DNA of 64,000 nt from NCBI GenBank assembly GCA_037974965.1, contig JBBPFI010000001.1, positions 1,302,001 to 1,366,000 on the forward strand. The letters are read 5' to 3'. Both the position numbers and the translations under genes were made by a program. The number at the start of each line of letters is the position of its first letter. The stretch's first letter is position 1. The DNA is from Dacryopinax spathularia (Eukaryota; Basidiomycota; Dacrymycetes; Dacrymycetales; Dacrymycetaceae). The notes beneath the pieces were generated by a model. That model had not been told where the DNA came from, searched no databases, and was given only the letters and a program-made list of their open reading frames with translations. This document shows positions 52,845 through 63,907 of the stretch, one piece after another.

Positions 52845-54176
52845 CTATGTCAACTTCCTGCCGACCAGCGCATCAAGCCGCTGCAAAACAGCCCGATCCT
52901 CCTCATCCTCTTCTTCTTCCTCGTCAAGCTTCGCAGCATCCGCGATGCGCTGTGCGAGTTCCTGCCTCATCCGTTCGAGTTCCTCGGGTGAGATCTCTTC
53001 CCCTTCTCCCTCCTCCTCGTCTTCCTCGTCTTCCAAATCATCGTCGGGGTCAGGTTCGTCAAGATTAGGAGCGTCGCGTTCGGTGGGGATGTCGATCAGC
53101 TCTGCGTCGTCGTCATCCGGATAGAGTACCAGCGGTGCCTTCGTGTTTCCTTCCTTCACCTCTCCGTCCTCTCCTTCTTCCTCTGCGTCATCATCATCAC
53201 TCGCATACCCTCCCAGCAAGCTCTTAATAGCCTCCCCATCCCCCACCTTCCGCCTCTTCGCCGCCGGCTCCCCCCCTTCCCCTCTCCCTCCATCCCCGCT
53301 CATCCCAGCAGTCAAAGACGGACCAGCCCCAGCCGCCCACAACTGACCCCTAAAACTCGCCTTCTCCCAAACCTCCACAACGGGCCACTCGACCCACGTC
53401 CGTCCTCTCAGCAGCTCTTCTAGGGTCTTGCTTTTCTCAAGTAGGAAATGACCTTTTGCGGGATAGGAAGGTAGGAGGAATAGCGAGTCGGGGGAGTCGA
53501 GCGCCTCGACTGCCCATTGCGGCAGCGGGGTTTTCTTCTGCTGCTTGAGCCTCTCAAACACCGATTCAAGGGTGGTGCGAATGCGGATATCGTGCAACAG
53601 CACCGTTACAGGTCGGACACCTTGCTGACGAGAGCGGAACCGACACTCGATGGTCAGGTGCACCTGCCCATCCCGAGCATCGAACCGCGTCGAGTTCTTA
53701 GACCGCTTCTCCATCCCCTCCGGCATCCACACCACAACAGCGTCGATCTCCCCCAAAACCTGCTCGACCTTCTCCCTCCCTTTGCCCACCGCATCTCTCC
53801 CTCTTAGCATCGCACCGCCTCTCCCTCTCCCCCTGCCCCTAGCTTGCCCTCGACCCATCCCGCGTCCTCGTGCGGAGGAGGAAGCAGAGGAACGCTTAGG
53901 CATCCCCCTCCTCCACCCCTTCACCAGATCACCCACTTCGCTCAGATAAACAAGGTCGTTCACCAGCGCTCCGTAGCCATATTTGTTCGGCGGGACATAG
54001 GCGGTTTTGTCCCTCTCGCCGCTGCAGGACTGGGCAGTTTTGTGCGCGCGGGAGCAGGCAGCTGAGCAGGTGCGGGTATGACACCGCGGGCAGGTGTATT
54101 TCGCGGGGTGGAGATGACATTGTGTGCATAGTGGGGTTGTTGAGGTAGACGCAGCAGGCTCTAGGAGGTCGGTCAT
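52845..54176 (-). CDS. BCD1: Box C/D snoRNP assembly protein, zinc-finger HIT type
   Basis: BCD1/ZNHIT6 is needed for box C/D snoRNA stability and snoRNP assembly in the nucleus. It is a single 443-codon exon. The zf-HIT finger is at the N-terminus: LCTQCHLHPAKYTCPRCHTR, then TCSAACSRAHKTAQSC. Family blocks follow: KTAYVPPNKYGYGALVNDLV, FLSEVGDL-like YLSEVGDLVKGWRRG, an RG-rich insert (GRGQARGRGRGRGG), VWMPEGMEKR, CRFRSRQQGVRPVTVLLHDI and LEELLRGRTWVEWPVVEVW. The C-terminus is strongly acidic (DDDDAEEEGEDGE and later EEEEEDEEDRA). It is divergent from the next gene with 224 bp between the starts. Confidence 0.92.
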   Translation of the reverse strand: MTDLLEPAASTSTTPLCTQCHLHPAKYTCPRCHTRTCSAACSRAHKTAQSCSGERDKTAYVPPNKYGYGALVNDLVYLSEVGDLVKGWRRGMPKRSSASSSARGRGMGRGQARGRGRGRGGAMLRGRDAVGKGREKVEQVLGEIDAVVVWMPEGMEKRSKNSTRFDARDGQVHLTIECRFRSRQQGVRPVTVLLHDIRIRTTLESVFERLKQQKKTPLPQWAVEALDSPDSLFLLPSYPAKGHFLLEKSKTLEELLRGRTWVEWPVVEVWEKASFRGQLWAAGAGPSLTAGMSGDGGRGEGGEPAAKRRKVGDGEAIKSLLGGYASDDDDAEEEGEDGEVKEGNTKAPLVLYPDDDDAELIDIPTERDAPNLDEPDPDDDLEDEEDEEEGEGEEISPEELERMRQELAQRIADAAKLDEEEEEDEEDRAVLQRLDALVGRKLT

Positions 54177-54400
54177 CCCGACTTTTTTGTTTTGTTTTTC
54201 GGTAGAGCGTGGTTGGGTCGTTGTGGGAAGGGGAAATGATGGGCGCCTAACGAAAAAGGGCCCAACCGAGGAAAACTGCCTCCGTTAAAGATCGGGAAAC
54301 AGCTTGCCTGGACCTTTCCCTCGCTTTCCCACCACCTTGCCACGGACTGGTGTATTCATTTCCAGCAGAAGTTAGCGCCCGTTGGGATTGTTGTGCGGCG

Positions 54401-56128
54401 ATGTTTCTTAGCTCGAATAGGAGGAAGACAGCTGCAGCGAGTAGCGCTGCCGCTCAGGCGCAGGCGCACGAGGCGGCAGCCGGGGTGGACGATATCCCGT
54501 ATGCCTGCTTCCTCTAACAACACCAGTCTACTAATCCTATCCCATTCTATCCCACATAAAGCCCTCCCCCCGTCCTCGCCTCCCCCGAAGCCCAATTCCT
54601 CGCCGACCTCCTCCGTTCCCTCCAATCAAACCGCGAAGCCCAAGAAGCCGAACTAAAACGACGCCAGGAATGGGAGACTAGCGTAGAGGCGCGATATAAG
54701 GCCAGGATGGCCGAGATGGACGTGAGGTTTGCGAGTTTGCAGAGGGAGGTGGAGCTGCTTAAGCGGGCTTTGGGGGGCAAGGAAGGCTCTGTGGCTACCA
54801 CTGCTGCGGCTGGGGCTGGGGCTGGGGCTGGGGCGGCTGGTGGGAGTACGAGCGAGGGGACGACGACGAGGTCGAATGCTAGACGGTCACGTATGGCCCC
54901 TCTCTCACCTCTGGGAACGGCGATAGCGCTCCGCCCTATCCAGCCCATGCCCGCGAACGCACTCCAGCCCACAACGTTCTTCAACAGCACCGGCACCGCC
55001 CCAGGGGTACTCGCCACAGTCTTGGGCAAACGACCGCGCGAGGCCGGCGACTCCTCCGGCTCCGCAGCGGTCGTGGAAGGCGCCGCCGACGGAGGGGAGG
55101 AAGAGCAGCGGCCAAGACAGCAGATCTTCACTTCCCTCGACGCTGTCACTGCTGGCCTTACGAGGTATCAGCTCGAGCTGTGGCAGAAAGCAAAGGGAAG
55201 GCGGAAGAAGGACTCAAGACCAACAACGATCCAGACTGCCACCCGTGTCCACCTGCTCCGTGTAATGGGTCTGACGTCCGACCGTAATCTGCCGGCTTCG
55301 TTCAAGGAAGGTGAAGAAAGCTTCACGATCGGCTCGCCTATCCGCTGGGTATGGGAGAAGACGGCCAAGCAGTCGGTGCATAATGCCCAGATGAGGTCGC
55401 TTTTTCTCTCCGATCTTCAAGCCGCGCGCCCTCTGTACCCCTTGGTGCCAGAGGGAGACTTCGCCCTCCCCATCCTACAAAAGGCGTTCGACCAAGCCTT
55501 CGTCACCCTTCGGCAGAAAGCGCGTTCCCAGGCGGGGCTGGCACCGGAGACGGAAGAACAGAGGTTGGCGCGGAAGACTGTTCGGGCGAGGAGGGCCAAT
55601 CGGAAGAAGGCGAAGCTTGCGCACCGGGTGGCGGCGAGGGGGAAGGTGGAGGGGTTGGGGGATAAGGTGTTTGATAGGGCGTTGGAGTTGGGGATGATGA
55701 GTAGTGAGTCTTCTGAGTCTGAGGAGGACGAGGACGCGGAGGGTGAGGTGGACGGTGAGGGCGGCGACGAGGGCGCGGAGGAAGGGGAGGGGAAGAAGGA
55801 GAAGACGTTCCGCGTGAGAGGGCTGCCCTGGAGGTCGAGTAGGCTCAAGAGGCTCTATGCCCTGCTGGACGAGGCGGACGAGAAGGAGCTCCAGAGTAGA
55901 CCGAAGAGGGGTGTGGGGAGGAAAGAGAGGAAGGCGGGGCCCGATAAGGAGGGGGAGGAGGCGTTGCCGCCTAAGGGTGTGCCGGCTTGGATGGTTAGCA
56001 AGAAGTTTAGAGCGGCACCAGAGGGCGACGGTGCGGAGGCTGAGGGGCAGGGGGAGGTCGAGCTTGACTGGAGCAAGGTGCCTGAGTTGGGAGAGGAGAG
56101 CGATGTTGAGGATAATGACGAAGCCTAA
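54401..56128 (+). CDS. Unknown protein with coiled coil and charged tail
   Basis: ATG 54401 (MFLSSNRRKTAAASSAAAQ) is in a short first exon that splices near 54499 (donor GTATGC) to a long exon ending at 56128. The second exon begins with a helix (FLADLLRSLQSNREAQEAEL, then MAEMDVRFASLQREVELLKR) likely to form a coiled coil, then an Ala/Gly run. A conserved-looking block contains RVHLLRVMGLTSDRNLPASF, WVWEKTAKQSVHNAQMRSLF, LVPEGDFALPILQKAFDQAF and a basic RRANRKKAKLAHR stretch. The C-terminus alternates acidic and basic tracts. The basic and acidic composition points to a nuclear or chromatin-linked role, but no domain is recognised. It converges with MZT1, with 101 bp between stops. Confidence 0.7.
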
Positions 56129-56229
56129 GAGCTTCTAGCTGTAGCATTATATCGTACAAAACGAGAATCGTAATACAGCGACCGTCGATGTGGTCAACCC
56201 ATCCAAGGAGTGCGCAAGTGGTACAGTCA

Positions 56230-56552
56230 TCAAACGCTATCCCTCGCGCTCAACCCCGCTTTCTCCTTCCTCATCTCCTGTACAACAGCCTACGATCTCA
56301 TCAGCACCCAGTCATACATGCAGAAGAGGGAAGGGTACGCACCGCCAAAGCCTCAGGATTCGTACCCCTCTCAATCATCTCCACGCAAGTAGCGAGCGTT
56401 TCCCTATCCAACCCCGTATTCAGAAGCTGGGAGATATCGTATAGGACTGTTTCTTTTGGTCAGAGGAGCTGTTCATCCAAAGGAAGGGGAATGGGCGTAC
56501 TGTCTAGTGTTTGTTGCGCCGAGGCGACGCGGTCTGTTTCTCGAGAGCTCAT
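56230..56552 (-). CDS. MZT1: Mitotic-spindle organizing protein 1 (MOZART1)
   Basis: MZT1 is a very small partner of gamma-tubulin complex proteins that is needed for microtubule nucleation at spindle poles. It is split by two introns, so no long open frame shows it. Exons: 56552-56501, 56446-56343, 56289-56230; introns of 54 and 53 nt with donors GTACGC and GTGCGT. The joined product starts [17 protein letters not shown], continues [20 protein letters not shown] and [15 protein letters not shown], and ends [19 protein letters not shown], giving 71 residues, the usual length. [14 protein letters not shown] and [10 protein letters not shown] are diagnostic. Phases agree at both junctions. Confidence 0.93.
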
Positions 56553-56762
56553 GGTGGTGAGCGCGCAGGAAATGGAGGGCCAGGGACGCGTCAAGCGGGA
56601 CATCATCATGTATGTATGTAGCGCGTTATCTCCGCCAACATCACTGATGGCCAAAATTGTCCACCGCGATCTCATTGTGAAGTGAGTCCAATAAGGTATC
56701 CGATTGTGCATGTATGATTATTGCTACAATTGCATGTCCTGTATATGTCCGAAAGGCTAGGG

Positions 56763-58264
56763 CTATGCCTCCTCCTCATCGGTCATCTCATCCCGCTCAT
56801 CAACCCCTCCGTGCCTGTCGTACCCTTCCACTTTCTCCCACGTCCTTCCATCGGAGTAGGGCGCGACTCGGAGGGGCAGCATCAGCGCGTATATCGGACT
56901 GCTCCATGTCAGCAGCTGCCTTAACAAGCACGCAGAGACGCAAAGACGAGGTGGGCAGAGAGTAAGAGGGAAGGAGAAAGAGAAAGAGCCACGCACTACT
57001 CATCCAAATTGAAAAACAACCACAAATTCCTCCTCCACCCCAGATCAAAACAGTTCACAAACCTCGTCCCCCTCTCCTTCGTCATCCGCCGGTACGCATC
57101 ATTATCGTAGTTCTCGACGGTCGTTTCCCCGACCATGATGAGGCGGAGGTGCCAGGCGAGCATTATGAGGACTGCGATGCTCAGGACGCCGGCGAGGATG
57201 TAGATGAGGATGAAGGGGGTGCGGCCGGGCCAGTAGGGCCACTGTGGACACGTTAGCTGGTCTGGTCTGACATTTGAGAAGCAGCACGGTCACGTACGTC
57301 TTGGGTGAAGTCGAAGCACAGCCATATGTAGGGGTATCCGAGAGTGCAGAAGAACCAGCAGGAGATGACAAAATATGCCCTGAGAAGGTTATTAGCTGGT
57401 TGTGCAAGGCAGGAAAATACAGACGCACATGAAGAGGATGAAATGTCGCTCATTCCGTAATCCCACACATTGGTTGATCCCTGCAACACCACTGCTGTCA
57501 GCCATAGTTTGCCCAGACTGGGAAATTAAACATACACTAGCAAATGACGATCAGCCTAGCATAGGAGTGGAGACGGGAAGATGCTCACAGGACAATGATG
57601 ATCATACTTCAAGATATCCCTCTTACATATCCTACAATGATGCGCCCTCTACCGACACCTCGTCAACAAGCGTTCCCTGCCACTTCTAGGAGAGCACTCA
57701 CCTCCGGCCTCATCCCCCCACATTTCTTACACTTCCTTTCCTTCGGCCTCCCTCTCCCTACTCTCTCACCCCGTCCTTCCTCAGCCGTAACCTCCCCTCC
57801 TCCCCCTACCGCTCCCAACCCATCGGGTCGAGCAGAGCCGACGAGCATATACCCCGCTCTTGGTGCTCTACCCAGTTTCCTCTCTCTCCTTGGAGCCCAT
57901 CCCCACCCAGATGTATCCAGCGGCGTCCGGTCGTCCGCAAACCCCGGTCGCACCGTACAAGCAAGATAATAGTGTCCAAACAAATTCGCCGCTATCCCCA
58001 AGCAAACCGGCACCGTTATGATCCGAAGAGGGAGATTCGGCGCTATCGTCCCGACTACCCGCACACCAGAGCACATCTTCGTTAGCTAGGAAAGGGAGGG
58101 CAGAGGGAGAGGGAAAGCGTACAGAAAACGAGCGCTCCGCCGCCCATGAGTACCCAGGCGAACGTGATGAATACTGGCCCTGCTGCGCCCGTGAGGACGT
58201 CCCCGGCGCGCTCGACGCGCTTGAAGCAGCGGAATACGAGGTGCGAGGCTGAGCGGAGTGACAT
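56763..58264 (-). CDS. DHHC palmitoyltransferase
   Basis: DHHC enzymes are multipass membrane S-acyltransferases. ATG 58264 opens a first membrane segment (VFITFAWVLMGGGALVF); the following junction is unresolved. Next come PVCLGIAANLFGHYYLACT and the cysteine-rich domain: CKKCGGMRPE, spliced to RAHHCRICKRDILKYDHHCP (catalytic Cys in DHHC) and then INQCVGLRNERHF. Later exons give AYFVISCWFFCTLGYPYIWL, FILIYILAGVLSIAVLIMLA and the TTxE-type motif GETTVENYD. The last exon (IYALMLPLRVAPYSDG) ends acidic at 56763. Keeping frame and the invariant Trp after DHHCP requires a one-nucleotide exon at 57536. One zinc-ligand position (DHHC minus five) is Asp instead of Cys. Subfamily is uncertain (possibly ZDHHC16-like). 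Confidence 0.85.
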
Positions 58265-58508
58265 GGGCGCATGAGGCGGCTATTGACGAGATTACGAGGG
58301 AAGTTATAGAAGTAGTGCGTTGAGCCAGGTTGGGTACGAGAAGGGCAGAAGGGAGGTCGAGATTTGTAGGGGTCGCTGCGCCTTCAACTTCTTCGTCATC
58401 GCCGCGACGCGCTTCATCCCTCTCCCCCTTCCACAGCCAACCCACAAACCCCGCATATACCTAAATCTCGCTGCTTCTTTCTCTCTGCTTAGGCAAGGAT
58501 AGGCAAAG

Positions 58509-59276
58509 ATGTCAACAGGCCCCAACCACCCATTCGAAGTCTCCCTCTCCGGCTCGTTCACGGGCTCGCCTCAAGCCGTCCTCGACCGGCTAAGTCTACA
58601 CAGCTCGCAGTGCCGGCCTTTACATATGCGTGAGGTCGTCCTAGAGCCGAGGTATTGGGACGGGCCTGGGGAGGGGGTCTTACTGAGATGTAGGAGAGAG
58701 GAGGGGAGATGGTGCGTCACTTTCCTCTTTCTCTATAGATTGTTGATGTTCTAAGAGGTGTTTGCAGGAGCTTGTGCGCGCTTATGAGGCCTGAACCTGA
58801 ACGGCTGTATCCAGACGTAACGGTCAGAGCGGCAATATACAGTTTTGTGCATTCTGGAGATGCACTCGCGTTTGCGTCTGGCTTGGGGTACAGGTTGGTC
58901 TGCTTTCTACGCCTCCGCTCTGGAGGGGGCTGATGCTGAATGTACGCGCTGGGTAGGAGGAAAACGGAGCTCTGGAGGAAAGGGTATACGTTCTATCGTG
59001 GTGAACTGGTCATCCACGTCTTCAGGAGTGAAGCCGTACGTCCTCCGCCTTTCCCCCCTCCAGACTACTTACCGTTGACTGACACGAGCCGTGCAGGTCG
59101 ACTCCCACACCAACCTCCCCGTCCCGCCCCACCCTTCCGCACCGTACGAAGTCGAAGTCAAGTCCCTCCCAAGTAAACACACGACCGACTCGCCCATAGC
59201 AGGCGTAGTCGAGTCCGTGCTCGAGATCCGCACGCTCCTAAAAGGACTCGTAGACCTCGAACGAGCAGATCTATAG
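58509..59276 (+). CDS. MED18: Mediator subunit 18
   Basis: MED18 is a head-module subunit of the Mediator coactivator, folded as a beta barrel. ATG 58509 gives MSTGPNHPFEVSLSGSFTGS, then VLDRLSLHSSQCRPLHMREV and VVLEPRYWDGPGEGVLLRCR. Introns near 58715, 58893 and 59037 join SLCALMRPEPERLYPDVTVR, SFVHSGDALAFASGLGYR, RKTELWRKGYTFYRGELVIH and VDSHTNLPVPPHPSAPYEVE. The C-terminus, VVESVLEIRTLLKGLVDLER, is the most conserved stretch of the family. All junction phases agree. It is divergent from the DHHC gene with 244 bp between the starts. Confidence 0.83.
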
Positions 59277-60694
59277 CCCTCCTCCTCCTGCTCTCCTCGC
59301 AATTTTTCCAGCAATTTTCGCCGTCAGCGGAGAGGACATGGAGGAGGTCGGCGTTGTTACACCGAGTATGTTGGAGAGCGGGGACGCGTTTGGTCGTTGG
59401 CGGCGGGCGGCGGTTGATCTGATGGGTAGAGGACGGCTTGGCGCTTCAGGACTCAGAGCGTTGTCGATCCTGCATACCAACCAAACCGACCTAGGCTCCC
59501 AAGTCTGATGGAGAACTTGCAAGCTCGAGGATCTGATACGATCACAGAAGGCTGCTGTCAATCATGGGCAGAGCCCATCTTTCTCAGTGCACCGCCCAGT
59601 CGCTATTACAAGCAATTATTATCAACATCACGGGACGGGAATATCACGCTACCCAGAAGGTCCGAGGATGAAGGTTGAGGATCGAGAAGGTGGGGTAGCG
59701 ATCGCTGGGCTGCATAAGGATTCCTGCTCGCACCGTAACTATGCGAGAAGCTGCTTTGGTTGGTGGCGCTTGCTTCTTTCCTCGAGGGAGGCTGTGACGA
59801 TTGGGACGGAATCGCTCTGATCGGATGTTTTAGTCCTTTTGCGAACGCATTGTCGACTTTTACGGAACATGCGAGTCCGGAAAATTTAGCTTAGCTTGCA
59901 TTTGCGGTAGTTAATGTTATTGTTGAGAACTTGAGCGGTAACTAGGCTGGTGCAACTCGTCTGAAGGCGGTCAGATTGCCCCGCACGCAGTGCTGCACGT
60001 CGGGACTGATGGTGGATGGTAACGGTCGCGATCGCCCCGCGCGGCGTATAATTGTCCGCGATAGAGTTTTCGTACATCGCTCATCGCCCCCGTCCAAAGT
60101 AAGGCAAAGTGTAATGAAATTCGCGTGTGGGGGCCGATGGGGGATGAAGGGCTGCGTGGCTGACCGGCGCTGTTCATGCCGAAGCGCTGCACATGGCGCG
60201 TCATCCCCCTCCGGTATCTCTCTCTCAGTACTAGGGCGAAGGATAACGAACCTCGCTCACCGCTGTCAACGCCCCTCACAGCCTCACTCGCTGTCTCACC
60301 CTTTCCTCCCAGCAGACAATACGCCGATATTCCCCATTCTTCTCCCCCATACGTCGTCCAGTCCAGCGACGTACGAAAGAGTACTTAGTGGGCGAAGGGT
60401 TTGGGTTGGCGTCATAGGATCATCACAACCAACAACCAACCGACAACCGACCCGATCCGACCATCCGAGCGAGGCCCTGCTCTTCCCGACAGCAGCGCGG
60501 TCCCCTGCTCAATTAAGCACGGCGAAAGCCTATATCCATCGGGCCTGTCATCTCTCAATCTTCGTCTTCAAGGGTCACGGGCGACTACATCCCCTCCTCC
60601 TCTTGAGTCATTGGGCTTATTAACCACTCTACATCCCCCTTCTCTCGCAACTCATCCCCACTACGGACGGCCATTATCTGAGAAGGCTTGAAGC
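59277..60694. other. Long intergenic region upstream of the transcription factor
   Basis: About 1.4 kb without a supported gene. The 59.9-60.7 kb part is rich in CT and CAACCAACC-type tracts (for example near 60430) and probably forms the promoter and 5' leader of the Zn2Cys6 gene. A 215-codon frame at 59976-60623 has no domain-like sequence. Confidence 0.5.
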
Positions 60695-63500
60695 ATGACA
60701 AGCAGCGCTGCTATGGATGCTTCCTCGACCAAGTCATTGAGGAAACGAAGGAGGGCGTGTGACGTAAGCGTGTCTATCTACCCATGATATCACAACTAAC
60801 GTCGACCCTAGGCATGTCACAAGCGCAAGGTGAGGTGCGATGGGATCCAGCAAGGGCAGACAGCTTGCACGTACTGGTGAGCACCTACCCCTATACTACT
60901 GGAAGAATCGGTGACTGATAACAAGGACAGCCTGAAAAGCGGCCGGGAATGTACATTCGAGAGCACGCCCCGTAAATGGCCTCCATCGAAGAACTACGTC
61001 GGCGGCCTTGAAGCGCGTGTCGAACACCTCGAGCGTCTCCTGGCCAACATCGCCCCCTGGCCCGCGTCCGGCCACGCTCTGCCCTGGGACGACGCCGGTA
61101 ATCGAGCCGAGTCGCCGGACGAAGACGACCTGAGCGAAGACGACACGCGGAACGAGTTTCTCTCGCAGCTCGATATGCGCGGGTTTGAGGACTTGAAGCT
61201 GGACGACGATGACGGCTCCGGCAGGCCTAGCGCGGGGCTCGGAGTGGCCCAGTCGAACATCTACACGCCGCACCCGGAACGGCGGCTACACGAACCCCGG
61301 TTCTTCCACGGCAAGACGAGCCAGTTCATGGTCGTTCGCCAGCTTAACGAGCTCCTCGCCTCTCGCGCACCGGAACAAAGAAGCGTGTTCAACATCCGGC
61401 CAGAGTTTACGCGCGTGCAGCCTAATAGCTACTTTGAGGACTCGGACATCAGCGGGATGAAGGTCAACTGGCCCGACCCGCTTCTGGCGTCGCAGCTCAT
61501 AGACGGGTTCTTCAATAAGATCAACCCGGGTTTCCCCATCCTGCACAAACCCACTTTCCTGCGCCAGTGGGCCGATCCGGCAAACCACGTCAAACGGGAA
61601 TTTGCAGCTCTCGCATTTGCTGTATTCGCTTGCGGCGCTAAGACACTCGATGACCCTCGGACCAAAGCCTGGCCGAATGATCAGTACAAGCACTCCGCCG
61701 GCCTTCCATACTGGTACGAAATGCGCAGGATCGCCTTTCCCCCCTACGCCCCTCCGACCCTCTGCAGACTGCAGACACTCGTCCTAGCCGCCTTAGCCGT
61801 AATGGGCACCCCCATCACCCCGTCCGCGGCCTGGGGCCTGATCGGGCTAGCGAGCAGACTGGCGCAGGACGCGGGCGTGCACCGTCGTTCTGGCCGGAGA
61901 CAGCGGCTAAGCCCGTTCGAGTACGAGATGCGAAAGCGCGTGTTCTGGGCTTTGTACTTTATGGACCGGACCATGGCGAGTTTCCTCGATCGGCCACTCG
62001 CGTTCCGGGAAGAAGAGTGCGTCCTCCTCCCTTTCTTCCTTCTTTCATGCGCATATAGCTGACCTACTGGTGCTGCACTGTGTAGTTATGACGTCGAGCT
62101 GCCGCTCGAACTAGACGACGAACAACTGGACAACCTCCAGTTCGGCCGCAAAGTCGAAGAAGGCGAATGCATCCGCATGGCCGCCTGGGTCTACCGACTC
62201 CGTCTCCTTCAGATCTGCAGCCGCGCCCTCTCGACGCTCTACGCCGCGCGAAACACCCAACGACCCGACCTGGCAGAATGGGAGCGCGTGATCCTGATCA
62301 ATCTGAGCTCGAGTCTGAATAGCTTGAGCGAGCTCCAGCCGGAGAAGTTGAAGTTTGACCCGGATGTGGCGGATAATGAGGTGTATTTGCATACTGCGCT
62401 CGTGAATCTGCAGTATCAGCTTACGCAGGTGCGCATACATCCACCGTCCTTCTCCCACCTCCACTCCGTCCTGACACATGCACAAGATCCTCGTCTACCG
62501 CCCGTTCCTCCATCCCGCTAAATTGGCATTGCACGAAGACGTCCCCTCCTCCGCCGTCTGTTCCGGCGCCGCGCGCGCAATAGCACACACGATCCACGGC
62601 CTCTACACCCGTCAGCTCCTGAACGGCCGCACGCTCGAAACGGGCCTCTCATCCTTCGCGGCCGGCACACTCCTGCTAATGGACATGTGGCAACGCCAAG
62701 AAGCGGACAGCATAGACGAAGTCGAGAAATGCCTCGAAGCTCTCAGTTATCTGGAGCAAACATGGCAGATGGGAGGCATGGTCCGGGATATCCTTACGGG
62801 TTTATTGCAGCTGACGAAGACGGCGATGTATCGGACGGGGAAGAGACGCAGGACGGGGGATGTGTTGCCGCATAAGGAGCCTCCTTCCGGCAGCAGCAGC
62901 AGTAGCGCCGTGCCCACCCCTGCGGCTCCTACGCGGCCTCAGACGTCACGCCAGGCGACAGCCCAGCAGCAACCGCAGCAACAACAACAGCAGCAGCAGC
63001 AGTTACAATACCAGCAGCAACAACAGCCAACCCTCCAACAACAACAACAACAAAACTCCTGGCCCGTCCCCGACCAACCAGCCTTCCTCTCCGCACCCCC
63101 AACGCTCCCAGCAGACCAAACGATGTTCGACCCGACGATTCCCTTCACCCTCGAGCCCCAATCCGACCCGGGATCCGGCAGCGGCGGCGGGCCCGACTTC
63201 CTCGCTCAGATCTTTGGCGGCCCGCCCGGAGGAAGCGGGGACGACCAGATGGGCGGACCAGGGCAGTTCCCATTCATGGGTGGAGACCTGTTTGACGAGT
63301 TCCTCTCTGCTATGCTTGGTGCCAGCCAAGGCCCGTTGTTGCCTGGTGAGGGGGCTGGTGCGGGGGGGTCGTTTGTCGGGACTGGGGGGGTCGTTAGTCC
63401 CGTTCCGTCGTCACAGGCCTCGGGGGACGGGTTCACGCCCCTGGCGGATGCGCAGAATGTGGTGCTGAATTCGTATCAAGGCAACTACGGTTTGTTCTGA
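60695..63500 (+). CDS. Zn2Cys6 fungal transcription factor with Fungal_trans domain
   Basis: ATG 60695 opens MTSSAAMDASSTKSLRKRRR. Two introns fall within the binuclear zinc cluster: ACD, then ACHKRKVRCDGIQQGQTACT, then YC joined to LKSGRECTFES, giving C-x2-C-x6-C-x9-C-x2-C-x6-C. A linker coil follows (YVGGLEARVEHLERLLANIA). The middle homology domain has WPDPLLASQLIDGFFNKINP, FPILHKPTFLRQW, FAVFACGAKTLDDPR, GLASRLAQDAGVHRRSGRRQ and RVFWALYFMDRTMASFLDRP. Further introns near 62020 and 62430 lead to ELPLELDDEQLDN and ILVYRPFLHPA. The C-terminus has a poly-Gln stretch (about 62960-63055) and a Gly/Pro-rich activation-like tail ending NSYQGNYGLF. It is related to XlnR-type regulators; the target pathway is unknown. 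Confidence 0.92.
62963..63055 (+). repeat. CAG/CAA glutamine repeat
   Basis: An imperfect CAG/CAA trinucleotide tract encodes several Gln runs of four to nine residues in the C-terminal region of the Zn2Cys6 factor. It mixes CAG and CAA, so it is probably more stable than a pure repeat. Length variation between strains is likely. Confidence 0.85.
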
Positions 63501-63907
63501 TGTTCTGATATCTCTGTTATGACGGATGTATGAAAGCGTGCTGGAGATACGGGGAGGGGGGGAGGTGCATGCCCCTAGAATGCGTGTGTACAAAAGTATG
63601 TTGGGCCGAGTCCTTGTTTCTTGATTCGGGTTCTGTTACGTCTTTGTTGTTTTCTTTCATCTTTTGATCTAGACACGAGCGTGTGTGTTTATCTTAATTT
63701 TGTGCTATGTAGCTCATATAATGCGTGTTTCATTTGATTCTGTTTGTCTTGACTGCGTATTGTCGTTCCGATAGATCTGGTGCAGAAGCTCCACAAATCA
63801 CCTGTCTAGCCTTCTTCCTTCCGCTCCCTCGCCCCGAATATCTCCCGAGCTGGACCCTCTGCGAATGCGTACTCCGCACACCTGATACGAATCTCCGCGC
63901 CTGATCT
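63501..63907. other. Convergent 3' region
   Basis: T-rich sequence (63600-63750) after the transcription-factor stop, consistent with a 3' UTR and terminator. No gene is seen. Confidence 0.5.

Noticed and set aside
30655-54260. Shared 16-mer GGGCGCCTAACGAAAA near 30657 and 54241
   Set aside because: One such match in a 64-kb window is about what chance predicts, and the two sites have different contexts (an intron and a promoter).
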